Source: Vigna angularis
Lineage: Eukaryota > Streptophyta > Magnoliopsida > Fabales > Fabaceae
DNA length: 64,000 bases
NCBI RefSeq assembly: GCF_016808095.1
Contig: NC_068970.1
Span: forward strand, 36,924,630-36,988,629
Reading direction: 5' to 3'
The notes below the pieces were generated by a model. That model searched no databases and was not told where the DNA came from. It saw only the letters and a program-made list of their open reading frames with translations. Every line of letters starts with the position of its first letter. The stretch's first letter is position 1. Positions 9,784 through 20,183 of this stretch are shown piece by piece. Made by a program: the position numbers and the translations under genes.

Positions 9784-11010
9784 GGGTTAAATATGTTTTT
9801 AGTCCCTAAAGTAACATGCGATTTTGAATTTCGTCCCTCTTCAAAATGTTTATTCATTTTCATCCTCGTAGTCAGAAAACTCGTATTTTTAGTCTTTAAA
9901 ATGTAACAGCGTTAAATTTTCTTTGAGGTAGCTAACGGTATGCCACGTATGATGCCACCTTACTTGCCCACTGTGTGCCACGTTTCATCTTCAAGGCACT
10001 AGCTGAACTAAACAGTGACAAAAAAAAAACTTATGGATGCTACCTTAAGCTCTTCCTTTCTTTCCCTCTCTCAAGTCCTAAACAACATCTCTTCTTCGAC
10101 GAAATAAAGAATATCAATAATCTCAGGATAAATCAAAAACAAAAACATACAACGCACACCACAGTTTCACTCTTCGATGCAATTTTCACTACCGCTGACT
10201 TCGACGTCAACGACACTCCTCTCTTGCCTCCGTCGTCGGTCTCTGCCAGAGTTTGCAACAACGCCTCGTACTCCGCCAACGTGTGCGTCGCCAAATCCCT
10301 AATCCGAAGACGAAGCAGCTCGCACCTTCTCTTTCTCAGATCCTCGTCATCTCCGTGCAGATCCTCGTTGGAGCGATCCTCCGCCTCCTCATGCTCCTCG
10401 AACTCCTACCAAAGTTTAACGTGATCATTGACAAATATTATGGTTCAAAGATGAAATCTTTAACTCCTAGAGAATGTGAATTTTGGTAAATATTTTCAAT
10501 TTCAAGACGGGTGAGAGAGAATTCAGAGTAAAAACGATTCCAATCAAGAAGAAAAAGAGTATGAAATTAGGCAGAAAACATTGGTTCAAGAGGGTGGGGA
10601 TTTAGAAATTTGTGTTTTTTTCTCATTGTGAATCTGAAATGTGAAATGTGAATCTGGTAGAGATTATGATAATGTTGGCATCGGTCTTGTTGGTGTAGAG
10701 GGAGACAGTTTGCCACCAATCGCAGACGGAGGGAGAGGGGGCAGCTCGACGATCGGAGGCAGTCCGACGATCAGAGACAAAGATTGAGAGGAGGAAGTCC
10801 TTAACGAGAAACATGGCACACAATTTTCGTGAAAGCTCGCATCATACATGACACACCGTTAGCCACCTCAGAGAAAATTTAATGCCGTTACATTTTAAGG
10901 ACTAAAAATACGAGTTTCCTAACTACGAGGATGAAAATGAACAAACCTTTAGAAGAGGGACAAAACCCAAAATCACATGATACTTTAGGGATTAAAAACA
11001 TATTTAACCC
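9784..11010. mobile_element. Mutator-like element (MULE) with cargo, perfect 9-bp TSD
   Basis: The element starts GGGTTAAATATGTTTTTAGT and ends in the inverted counterpart (AAAAACATATTTAACCC). The terminal inverted repeats are about 180-190 bp (to about 9965, and from about 10820). The 9 bases on both sides are identical, TTTTAATAA at 9775-9783 and 11011-11019, which is the diagnostic MULE target duplication. No transposase is present, so it is non-autonomous. The interior (about 10190-10420) is far richer in GC than the flanks and contains an exon-like - strand reading frame. Confidence 0.93.
10133..10405 (-). pseudogene. Exon-like cargo inside the MULE, unknown family
   Basis: On the - strand an open frame begins directly after a good splice acceptor (TTTGGTAG|GAG at 10405) and runs 90 codons to a TGA at 10133-10135. 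It reads EFEEHEEAEDRSNEDLHGDD at the start and then a basic, Leu-rich helix (LRKRRCELLRLRIRDLATH, then EYEALLQTLAETDDGGK). Acidic then charged-helical composition, high GC and the acceptor site suggest a captured piece of a host gene. I cannot name the donor. The overlapping + strand frames look like shadows. Confidence 0.45.
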
Positions 11011-11019
11011 TTTTAATAA

Positions 11020-11836
11020 ACTTTTAGTGGTCTGTGTCCATGTTACCAGACTTTCTTGGTCCTAAGACTAGTAATTCTTCTTCTAAACAATAGTCCAAGA
11101 GTTCAAGATTGTGACATTACAGTTAAAACTCACAACAAAAGTAAATAAGCATGTTTTATAACTTATTTTAAGTGATACATATTTATTTATTTATTTCAAG
11201 ATTTGGATCTAGTGAGTGATGGTACTAAATTAAAGGAAAGACCGCAAATTGAAAGAGGGTAGAAGAGGAGAACCAATTTTTACAGTTTGGCTCTTATTGT
11301 GGGACATATGCTTCCATTGTTCATTAATATGAACTGATAAACCCTATTGACTGACTATTTCTTTGTTAATGGGTAATGTTATAGGTGTTTGTCAATAGGC
11401 CTGTTGATTGGTGGTGAAGGTTCTTCGCTAAAGCCTTGAAATGTTAACGTGAGTTGCTTATTTTACTATTTGATTTTGGTTTTAGATTTCTAATTTATGC
11501 TTTGAATCAGTTTTTTTCGTGATATATGTTATTTCTTGTTCTCTTCTGCTCTCTTAGATCCTCCTCCCATGTGACCTTTCACCACATATACTTCTTTGTC
11601 TTTACCACCACTTCCATATTTAATTCAATTTTACTATGTTTAGTACACTAAGATTCTTTTCTAATCAATTTTTGTAAAATACATGCAGAACTTTGCATGT
11701 ATAATCCTAATTTAACTAACTGCAACCTTTCCGTCTTGTTTAGCAGCCTCTATAGCTCTAGGCGGCAAGCGTATTTCAGGGACAGATTACATAGCACCTG
11801 AATATTAGATATTAGGCATAAAGAAATTAAAAACTA
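11020..11836. other. Intergenic; possible receptor-kinase relic at 11749-11808
   Basis: Mostly AT-rich. At 11749-11808, after TTTAGCAG, the + strand reads SIALGGKRISGTDYIAPEY then a stop. This resembles the plant receptor-kinase activation segment (R-I-(S/A)-GT-GY-APEY). It is only about 20 codons and may be coincidence. The gypsy element inserted 28 bp downstream. Confidence 0.25.
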
Positions 11837-12552
11837 TGATGGAAGACCATCTAAGATGCACATTGGACCTCTTACTAGAGCCATGGCAAAGAGGATTCAA
11901 GAGGAAGAAGGACCACATACTATTTTGCTTCTATGGAAGGTTACTTATAAAAATCCTTCTTCTCTTAACTAAAGCATTTATACTTTGTTTTGTAGGAATT
12001 AATAAATCTTGGAGACTATGATTGAGCCATCCAAGAAGATAAATCAATAGATCAAGCAAAAGAGCCAAAAAGAGGTGCTTACGGCATGCACCAACATTTT
12101 CCACGTGAAATGGGCTGATGTGGAAGGAAGCACACACCTTGCTTGATGAGCTGGAAAGAGGCATGGACCTTGCTTGATCAAAATAAATCTGAACCATTTG
12201 AATTTAGGAGGGAATTAGACTTAGAAATTAGGCTCCTCTTCACCTATAAATAAGAGGGCCTTTTCCTTGTATTGATTCACTTTTGAGCTTAATGATATGC
12301 TGCAGAAATTGTTTTCCAGCTTTTGTGCTCTTAAGTCACCTTTGAATTACTACTTCTCCTCCTTTCCTCAAGCTTCCTTCCTCTGTATGAAGGCCTTCTG
12401 AGCTGTGAGGCTTCACCCATACACCTTTCCTCCATTAAAACACATCAAACAATGCATCATTTCATCCATCCGCTGCACCAATTTTCATTACTGGTTTTCT
12501 CTGGTCTGGAACCTCTTCCTGCACGTTTCCAGCTGGGAATTGGTCTCCATCA
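11837..12552 (+). repeat. 5' LTR of the gypsy element
   Basis: 716 bp, TG...CA ends, TATA box at 12245-12252 and the primer-binding site immediately downstream. Short open frames inside it are the non-coding copy of the polyprotein tail, plus shadows. Confidence 0.97.
12245..12252 (+). promoter_or_regulatory. TATA box in the 5' LTR
   Basis: TATAAATA in the context CACCTATAAATAAGAGGGCC. Transcription would start about 30 bp downstream, near 12275-12285, giving a U3 of about 440 bp. The same box is in the 3' LTR at 19876-19883 and could drive read-out into flanking DNA. Confidence 0.75.
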
Positions 12553-12554
12553 AG

Positions 12555-12568
12555 TGGTATCTAGAGCC
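12555..12568 (+). other. Primer-binding site
   Basis: TGGTATCTAGAGCC lies 2 bp after the 5' LTR. It matches the methionine initiator tRNA type (TGGTATCAGAGC) apart from a small change in the middle. Confidence 0.8.
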
Positions 12569-15031
12569 TTGGTTGTCCACGCAAACCAGAGCTAAGTTCC
12601 TCTTCCATTTTCTGTTTCAGTTTTCCAAATTAGTGTGTTCTGTTTTGTTCCAGAGGTGCTGTTTTTTTTATTTCTGTTTTACTGTGTATTACTTTTCCAA
12701 TAGTTCAATTTGAGTTTCCTTTGTGTGTTGATGTTGTCTTTTCATTTTAATCGGTGAAACTTCATTGTTTGAATCAATTCCAGCCTTATAATTCAAAATT
12801 CAGTGCTGTTATAGTCTTGTGCAATTGTTGCAGTATATTTTTTTCTGTTTTGTTTAGTTTCCTTATTCTGCTGGAGTATTTTGTGTTAATTGATTTCCAA
12901 GTGCTAAACAAGCTGTATATATACCAAATAAGGCAATGAGGACTTGATCTAGCCTGGGTTATACAAGCTGAAGCATTAAAAGTGCAAATCAGATTTGAAT
13001 TTGGTGTGAATTCTGTTGCAGAAATTAAATCTGGTGCAACACGTCTAAAACTGTTTCAGCAATTTTTATTTGATTCTGGAGCTTGGTACAACATTGTATA
13101 ATGTTGTTGAATGTGTCTTAAGGTATAGCAAACCAGAATAAGCACTAAAATGCAGTATGCATAGTGTGGTTGCTCAAAATCCTTAACCATTCACCATTTC
13201 AGCTTGAAATTCTAGCTCTTCACCGTGCTAATCTATTTGAATTGGTCTAATCTGAATTTGGTCATGCTAAGCACATTAAATCTAGCTTAGATCTGTGTTT
13301 ATACACTTCTTAGAGTCATTGCCTTTGCTGTCCAGTTTTTGATTCCATGAAAAGCTAAATTTGGTTAGTTCCTTGATGGTTTTTGCTGCATAATTTGGCC
13401 ATAGCAAGGGTGATTTTCGAATCCTGCTATTTCTGTGTGTTTGGACAGTTTGAACAAGTCTAAATGGATGATTAAAAGTTGCTAATACTGTTCATTTTGT
13501 CAAAATTGAAGTTATATGCAGATTGGACACTTAAACCATCAATTTTGAGTTAAAATTGGAAGTGGACCAGTGAATTTGAGTAGTAAGCATTATTTCAGCT
13601 GTTTAAGAGTTTAAACATGTTTAATATCATGAATAAAAGTTGTTTGAACATGCATCCAAGCTGCTGAAACACTGCTACTCATTTTGGGTTCCAAAACCAC
13701 CATTTTAGTTCATTTTTCTGGTGTAGTTTCTGTATTTTTCCAGCCACTGTTTTGGTAATTTTAGTGTAAAATTCATTGCTGGATTGTGAAAAAGCTGGTT
13801 CAATGTTTAAAAATGAAAATACATGATCAAAAGAAGAAGTATCAAGTGTTAAAAAGCTGTTAGAACCAACCAATCCAGATTACAGGCCCTGAAAAATCAA
13901 AAACACAAAATCTGAAATTCATTGGGGCATTTTAACAAACACTTTGGTAAAATATCAAACAGTTTGGTCTGGATGAGTTTGTGATCTGCTATTTCTGTTT
14001 TTGTTGCTTTCTTAATCTGTTCTAGTACCATTATTAGGTTCCTTTTGAGTGCTTTCTGTTATTCCATCCCTGTTTCCATTTGATTTCCCATTCTTGGCTT
14101 CCAAATTGTCAAACATTCAAAACAAAATCTGGTTTGAAATTCTGGTGCAGTTTGCTAATTCTGTTTGGTGTGTTTGACTGGAATCTTGAGGTGCTGTGGT
14201 AACTATTGTGAGGCATCCAGAAGCAGAAACCTTTCCCTACTGAGGCACCATATTAGGAAGAGAAAAGGGGGCTGAAGTGGGAACAAAAAGGGAGCTTTTG
14301 AGCAGCTGCAACTCTGCTGTTCCAGCAGCTAAAAATACACCAGAAAAGCTTGAAGTGCAACCTGTTTTGGAGTAGCAATCTGCAGCAGCAAGAGAGTGAA
14401 GCTTACATTAGTTTTAGGCCTTCTTTTAAGTTTGTTTACACCACATATCACGGAACCTTTGTTGTTTAAAGTTGATTTTCATTTCTTGGCTAAGTGACTT
14501 GGGAAAATGCTCTTGAAGCAATTCCAAGATCACATTTAAACATTGTAATAGTGCAATTTCGTTTTCTTAGTGTGGAAGTGTGTCAAGGGGCTCCAAGTGT
14601 CACTTGCACTTTCACTTAGGGCCGTCTAACATTTACATTCTTGCATCTTTATTGCTTTCTTTAATTTCTTGCTTAATCTTTTTGTTTGTTTTTAAGTCTC
14701 CGTGGTATATAGGATTGCATAGCATTTAGTCAACCTTTCTTTGGTTTAGGTTCATTTCATAACATTTGAAAAGAATTTGAAGAATTTCTACTTAGAAACT
14801 AAGGTAAAGGATAACTCTAAGGAAACTCTGGCTAAGGAAGAACTTGGTTTCTAAGCTTGTCCATTTGTGACTCACCTCTTCTTCCTGGGAGCTACTTAGA
14901 AACATCTTTTGCCTCTAGAATCTCTTTAGAATTTTTTCACCAAAAACAAAGAAAGCTTGTGAAAATCTTTTCACTCATTACTTGTCAAATATTTTGAAAA
15001 CTTTGTGAAAACCTTTGTTTCTTTGACAAGA
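12569..15031 (+). other. Long untranslated leader of the gypsy element
   Basis: About 2.46 kb between the primer-binding site and the gag start, with frequent stops in all frames and many T-rich and TTGTTTTG-type stretches. No extra protein is recognisable. Such a long leader is unusual for a compact gypsy element; it could hold packaging signals or an intron, but nothing specific can be named. Confidence 0.6.
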
Positions 15032-18000
15032 ATGAGTCAATCAAGTGTGCAAGGAAGTTTGAAACCCAATAGTGAAATGTCTTTAAGGGAAGAATTTGAG
15101 CAAAGATTTGAACAAAGGGATAAAGAGATTAGTGAGCTCAAAGATATGATTAGTCAACTTTTGATTAATCAAGATAAAAAGAAAGAGAGGTCTTCCCATA
15201 GGCGAAGAGAAGAATCATCATCTTCTCCAAGTGAAATTGAGCAAAATAGTAGTCATCACAATGATGACCACTACCAAATGCCTCCTAGAAGACAACATAG
15301 AGTTAGAGAGCATTACCCAAGAGAGCCTAAGATTGATCTTCCTTCCTTCCATGGAAAAGAGGATGTAGAAGAATACCTAGAGTGGGAAATGAAAGTTGAG
15401 CAATTGTTTGAGTGCCACCAAATAGATGATGAAAGGAGAGTCACCATGGCTTCTCTAAGCTTTCAAAGCTATGCCTTAATTTGGTGGACAGCCTTAGTCA
15501 AGGACCATAGGCTAAGACATTTACCTCCCATTAGGTATTGGAATGAAATGAGAGCTGCCTTGAGGAGGAGGCATGTACCAGCCTACTATGATAGGGAGAT
15601 AATGGATAAACTCCATAAACTCCAACAAAGGAACATGAGTGTTGAGGAATATAGACAAAAAATGGAGTTACTCATGTTGAGAGCTGGGATAAGAGAAGAA
15701 CCTAGGATAACAATAGCTAGGTTTCAAAGTGTACTTAACTATGACATAAGAGATAGGGTTGAACTTATACCCTACAATGATCTCAATGAGTTAATCCAAC
15801 TTTGTAAGAGGGTTGAGCAACAACTAAAGAGGAAAAGCTCCACCAAGAAAGATTACCCTCATAGTTACAAGAAAGAATATAAGAGGGAGGGTAGTCTAAT
15901 TAAGCCAAGATATGAAGAATCTAGAGAGAGGGAGAAAGGGAAAGAAAGAGCCAAAGAACCTCCAAAAGATAATAAAAGAAAGGAAATCAAATGCTTTAAA
16001 TGTGGGGAAAGAGGGCACTATTCATCTGAGTGTCGAAATAGAAGGTCAACTTACATTCTTGAACATGAGAGTGAAAGAGAGGGTTCTTCATATAGTGAGT
16101 CTGAAACATCTACTTCTGAAGAAGAAGAAGCTTTACCTTGTGAGGGTGACTTACTTATGGTAAGGAGACTCCTAGAAAGTAAACATGTAGAATTAGAACA
16201 GTCACAAAGAGAGAACCTATTCCACACAAGATGCAAAGTTTTAGAAAAGACATGTTCAATGATAGTGGATAGTGGCTCTTGTTGCAACTGTTGTAGTTCT
16301 AGAATGGTAGAGAAGCTTGGTTTAACCACTACTCCTCATCCTAAACCTTACAAACTTCAATGGATCAAAGAGGATGATGGAATAGTAGTTAAAGAACAAG
16401 TAAGTGTACCCATTTCCATTGGCAAATATGAAGATCAAATTGTTTGTGATATAGTACCAATGGAAGCTGGGCACATATTACTTGGAAGACCTTGGCAATA
16501 TGATAAACAAGCTTTACATGATGGAGTCACCAACAAAATCACCATTCAACACAAGGGAAAGAAAATTATTTTGTGTCCTCTTACACCTTCACAAGTAAGA
16601 GAGGACCAAATAATTCTTAAGAAGAAGTTGGATGGAGAAAAGAAAAAAGAAAATAAGAAAGAAAGAAAGAATTTGGTAACCCATGCCTCAGCCCATGAAG
16701 TTGTCCAACCTCAAACCTTGAATATTTCCAAAAATCTTTTTCTTGGACAACCTCATTTCCTTCTTTATTGCAAAGAGGCATTTGTTTCAATCACTCATGA
16801 ACTTGGTTCTCTACCAAAGGGGTTGCAAAAACTTTTAAAGGAATTTGATGATATATTTCCCAAAGAGGTACCAAGTGGATTACCACCTTTGAGGGGAATA
16901 GAACATCAAATAGATTTGGTGCCTGGGGCAAGCCTACCCAATAGGCCAGCCTATAGAACCAACCCTATGGAAACAAAAGAAATAGAGAAACAAGTTAATG
17001 ACTTGTTGAACAAAGGGTGGATCCAAAAGAGTTTAAGTCCCTGTGCTGTGCCTGTGTTGTTGGTACCTAAAAAGGATGGGTCTTGGAGAATGTGTACAGA
17101 TTGTAGGGCCATCAACAACATAACTGTCAAGTATAGGCATCCCATTCCTAGGCTAGATGACATGTTGGATGAATTACATGGAGCAAATCTCTTCACCAAA
17201 ATTGATCTTAAAAGTGGATACCATCAAATAAGAATTCATGAAGGAGATGAATGGAAAACTGCTTTCAAAACCAAGTTTGGTTTGTATGAATGGTTAGTCA
17301 TGCCCTTTGGCTTGACCAATGCTCCAAGTACATTCATGAGATTAATGAATCATGTGCTTAGGGAATGCATAGGCAGATTTGTAGTGGTTTACTTTGATGA
17401 TATCTTAATCTATAGTCAAAGCCTTCAAGAACACCTTAACCATGTCAGAAAAGTCTTGCTGCTTCTTAGAGAACATCATCTCTTTGCCAACTTTGACAAA
17501 TGTACTTTTTGTCAAGAAAGTGTGATTTTCCTTGGATTCAAAGTGGGAAAAGAAGGTGTACATGTTGATCCAGAGAAGATCAAGGCTATACAAGAATGGC
17601 CAACCCCTAAAAATGTAGGAGAGGTGAGAAGTTTTCATGGGCTAGCAAGTTTTTATAGGCGATTTGTGAAAGATTTCTCCACCATAGCTGCTCCTTTAAA
17701 TGAGCTAGTCAAGAAAGATATGCCTTTTATTTGGGGTGATAAGCAGGAGTTGTCTTTTGAGACTTTGAAACACAAGTTAACACATGCACCTATTCTAGTT
17801 TTGCCTGATTTTTCCAAAGCCTTTGAACTAGAATGTGATGCATCTGGGGTAGGAATAGGAGCTGTTTTAATACAAGGAGGACATCCCGTAGCTTACTTTA
17901 GTGAAAAACTTAGGGGGCCTACCTTAAACTATCCTACCTATGACAAAGAGTTGTATGCCCTCATTAGAGCTTTAAAAACTTGGGAGCATTACTTGGTAAC

Positions 18001-19603
18001 TAGAGAATTCATCATACACACTGACCATGAATCTCTCAAGTACATTAAAGGGCAAGCAAAGCTAAACAAAAGACATGCAAAGTGGGTGGAATATCTTGAG
18101 CAATTTCCCTATGTCATCAAACACAAAAAGGGGAGTACTAATGTTGTTGCGGATGCTTTATCTAGAAGACATGCATTATTAGTAACCCTAGGATCCCAAA
18201 TATTAGGATTTGATGACATAAAAGAGTTATATGAAAATGATGAAACATTTGCATCCACTTATTCATCATGTCTTAAGAAGCCTTTTGATGGATTCTATCT
18301 TTCTGAGGGGTATCTTTTTAATAAAGGAAAACTTTGTATACCCCAAGGATCCATTAGAAAACTTCTTATCAAAGAGAGTCATGGAGGAGGACTCATGGGC
18401 CATCATGGAGTTGATAAAACTCTAAACATTTTGAAAAGTAAATTTTATTGGCCACACATGAGAATAGATGTTCAAAGGCATTGTTCTAAATGTATAGCTT
18501 GTTTACAAGCTAAGTCTAAAATTATGCCTCATGGACTTTATACACCTCTTCCTATAGCTAATACCCCTTGGGAGGACATAAGCATGGACTTTGTCTTAGG
18601 ATTGCCAAGAACTCAAAGGGGGTATGATTCTATATTTGTGGTAGTAGATCGTTTTAGTAAAATGGCTCATTTTATACCCTGCCACAAAGTAGATGATGCT
18701 AGCTATATCTCTAGACTCTTCTTTAAAGAGATAGTGAGATTGCATGGCTTACCCAAAACTATAGTGTCTGATAGAGATGTGAAGTTTCTAAGCCATTTTT
18801 GGAAAACTTTATGGGAAAAGCTTGGAACTAAACTTCTATTTTCTACTACATGTCACCCACAAACTGATGGGCAAACTGAAGTAGTAAATAGATCTTTATC
18901 TACATTATTAAGAGTAATATTAAGAGGAAATAACAAATCTTGGGATGAACATCTACCTCATATTGAATTTGCTTATAATAGAGTAGTCCACAAGACTACT
19001 AATCTTTCTCCTTTTGAGGTTGTTTATGGTTTTAACCCTATCACACCTCTTGATTTACTACCTCTTCCAGAATCATCTTCTTTTCTTCATAAAGAAGGTG
19101 CTTCTAAAGCGGAGTTTATCAAGAAGTTACATGAGAAAGTTAAAATCCAAATTGAAAAACAAACTCAAAAATATGCAGAACACAACAACAAAGGGAGAAA
19201 GAAAATAGTTTTTGAAAAAGGAGACCTAGTTTGGCTTCATTTGAGAAAGGAAAGATTTCCCTCTCAAAGGAAATCCAAACTTAGTCCAAGAGGAGATGGT
19301 CCATTCAAGGTGGTCAAAAGGATAAATGATAATGCATACATATTAGACCTTCCTGAAAGTTATGGTGTCAGTCCTACTTTTAACATCTGCGATTTACTTC
19401 CTTTCACAGGAGATGATCAACAGGATGAAGCAGATCTGAGGACAGATCTTTTTCAAGAGGGAGGGTCTGATGGAAGACCATCTAAGATGCACATTGGACC
19501 TCTTACTAGAGCCATGGCAAAGAGGATTCAAGAGGAAGAAGGACCACATACTATTTTGCTTCTATGGAAGGTTACTTATAAAAATCCTTCTTCTCTTAAC
19601 TAA
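15032..19603 (+). CDS. Gag-Pol polyprotein of a Ty3/gypsy retrotransposon
   Basis: One intact frame of 1,523 codons from the first in-frame ATG (15032, context AAGAATGAG) to a stop inside the 3' LTR. Domains in order: a coiled-coil-like N-terminus (about 20-50); capsid (about 105-265, with [16 protein letters not shown] and the [10 protein letters not shown] motif); a CCHC zinc knuckle [14 protein letters not shown] from residue 321; an aspartic protease with VDSGS at D413; reverse transcriptase with the YFDD active site at 787-790; RNase H with ECDASG (D936); an HHCC integrase zinc finger; an integrase core with D1186, D1247 and E1283 (35 residues between the last two, the usual DD35E spacing); and a GDGPFKV module near the C-terminus. 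The last 45 codons overlap the 3' LTR. No stop or frameshift breaks it, so it should yield capsid, protease, reverse transcriptase and integrase. I see no clear chromodomain. Confidence 0.97.
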   Translation: MSQSSVQGSLKPNSEMSLREEFEQRFEQRDKEISELKDMISQLLINQDKKKERSSHRRREESSSSPSEIEQNSSHHNDDHYQMPPRRQHRVREHYPREPKIDLPSFHGKEDVEEYLEWEMKVEQLFECHQIDDERRVTMASLSFQSYALIWWTALVKDHRLRHLPPIRYWNEMRAALRRRHVPAYYDREIMDKLHKLQQRNMSVEEYRQKMELLMLRAGIREEPRITIARFQSVLNYDIRDRVELIPYNDLNELIQLCKRVEQQLKRKSSTKKDYPHSYKKEYKREGSLIKPRYEESREREKGKERAKEPPKDNKRKEIKCFKCGERGHYSSECRNRRSTYILEHESEREGSSYSESETSTSEEEEALPCEGDLLMVRRLLESKHVELEQSQRENLFHTRCKVLEKTCSMIVDSGSCCNCCSSRMVEKLGLTTTPHPKPYKLQWIKEDDGIVVKEQVSVPISIGKYEDQIVCDIVPMEAGHILLGRPWQYDKQALHDGVTNKITIQHKGKKIILCPLTPSQVREDQIILKKKLDGEKKKENKKERKNLVTHASAHEVVQPQTLNISKNLFLGQPHFLLYCKEAFVSITHELGSLPKGLQKLLKEFDDIFPKEVPSGLPPLRGIEHQIDLVPGASLPNRPAYRTNPMETKEIEKQVNDLLNKGWIQKSLSPCAVPVLLVPKKDGSWRMCTDCRAINNITVKYRHPIPRLDDMLDELHGANLFTKIDLKSGYHQIRIHEGDEWKTAFKTKFGLYEWLVMPFGLTNAPSTFMRLMNHVLRECIGRFVVVYFDDILIYSQSLQEHLNHVRKVLLLLREHHLFANFDKCTFCQESVIFLGFKVGKEGVHVDPEKIKAIQEWPTPKNVGEVRSFHGLASFYRRFVKDFSTIAAPLNELVKKDMPFIWGDKQELSFETLKHKLTHAPILVLPDFSKAFELECDASGVGIGAVLIQGGHPVAYFSEKLRGPTLNYPTYDKELYALIRALKTWEHYLVTREFIIHTDHESLKYIKGQAKLNKRHAKWVEYLEQFPYVIKHKKGSTNVVADALSRRHALLVTLGSQILGFDDIKELYENDETFASTYSSCLKKPFDGFYLSEGYLFNKGKLCIPQGSIRKLLIKESHGGGLMGHHGVDKTLNILKSKFYWPHMRIDVQRHCSKCIACLQAKSKIMPHGLYTPLPIANTPWEDISMDFVLGLPRTQRGYDSIFVVVDRFSKMAHFIPCHKVDDASYISRLFFKEIVRLHGLPKTIVSDRDVKFLSHFWKTLWEKLGTKLLFSTTCHPQTDGQTEVVNRSLSTLLRVILRGNNKSWDEHLPHIEFAYNRVVHKTTNLSPFEVVYGFNPITPLDLLPLPESSSFLHKEGASKAEFIKKLHEKVKIQIEKQTQKYAEHNNKGRKKIVFEKGDLVWLHLRKERFPSQRKSKLSPRGDGPFKVVKRINDNAYILDLPESYGVSPTFNICDLLPFTGDDQQDEADLRTDLFQEGGSDGRPSKMHIGPLTRAMAKRIQEEEGPHTILLLWKVTYKNPSSLN
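19454..19467 (+). other. Polypurine tract
   Basis: CAAGAGGGAGGGTC directly abuts the 3' LTR and would prime second-strand synthesis. It lies inside the coding frame (FQEGGS). Confidence 0.75.
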
Positions 19604-20183
19604 AGCATTTATACTTTGTTTTGTAGGAATTAATAAATCTTGGAGACTATGATTGAGCCATCCAAGAAGATAAATCAATAGATCAAGCAAAAGAGCCAAA
19701 AAGAGGTGCTTACGGCATGCACCAACATTTTCCACGTGAAATGGGCTGATGTGGAAGGAAGCACACACCTTGCTTGATGAGCTGGAAAGAGGCATGGACC
19801 TTGCTTGATCAAAATAAATCTGAACCATTTGAATTTAGGAGGGAATTAGACTTAGAAATTAGGCTCCTCTTCACCTATAAATAAGAGGGCCTTTTCCTTG
19901 TATTGATTCACTTTTGAGCTTAATGATATGCTGCAGAAATTGTTTTCCAGCTTTTGTGCTCTTAAGTCACCTTTGAATTACTACTTCTCCTCCTTTCCTC
20001 AAGCTTCCTTCCTCTGTATGAAGGCCTTCTGAGCTGTGAGGCTTCACCCATACACCTTTCCTCCATTAAAACACATCAAACAATGCATCATTTCATCCAT
20101 CCGCTGCACCAATTTTCATTACTGGTTTTCTCTGGTCTGGAACCTCTTCCTGCACGTTTCCAGCTGGGAATTGGTCTCCATCA
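19468..20183 (+). repeat. 3' LTR of the gypsy element
   Basis: 716 bp with the same ends and, by eye, the same sequence as the 5' LTR. Its first 136 bp also encode the C-terminus of the polyprotein. Confidence 0.97.

Larger units (their letters stand above)
11837..20183 (+). mobile_element. Full-length young Ty3/gypsy LTR retrotransposon
   Basis: An 8,347-bp element bounded by two 716-bp LTRs (11837-12552 and 19468-20183) that begin TGATGG and end CCATCA. It is flanked by a perfect 5-bp target duplication AACTA (11832-11836 and 20184-20188). The LTRs are exactly 7,631 bp apart at both ends and read as identical by eye, so the insertion is very recent. The order is 5' LTR, primer-binding site, a 2.45-kb non-coding leader, one uninterrupted gag-pol frame, polypurine tract and 3' LTR. 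The domain order PR-RT-RNaseH-IN places it in Ty3/gypsy. The polyprotein ending inside the 3' LTR suggests a CRM-like chromovirus, which is an inference. All parts needed for autonomous movement appear present. Confidence 0.98.

Noticed and set aside
11931..12197. An 88-codon minus-strand frame present identically at 19562-19828
   Set aside because: It lies inside both LTRs of the gypsy element and has no protein features; the duplication is simply the two LTR copies.
15005..15031. Upstream start of the gag-pol frame
   Set aside because: The codon at 15005 is GTG; the first in-frame ATG with good context is at 15032.
16051..17638. Minus-strand frames under the gag-pol gene
   Set aside because: They are shadows of the intact plus-strand polyprotein.
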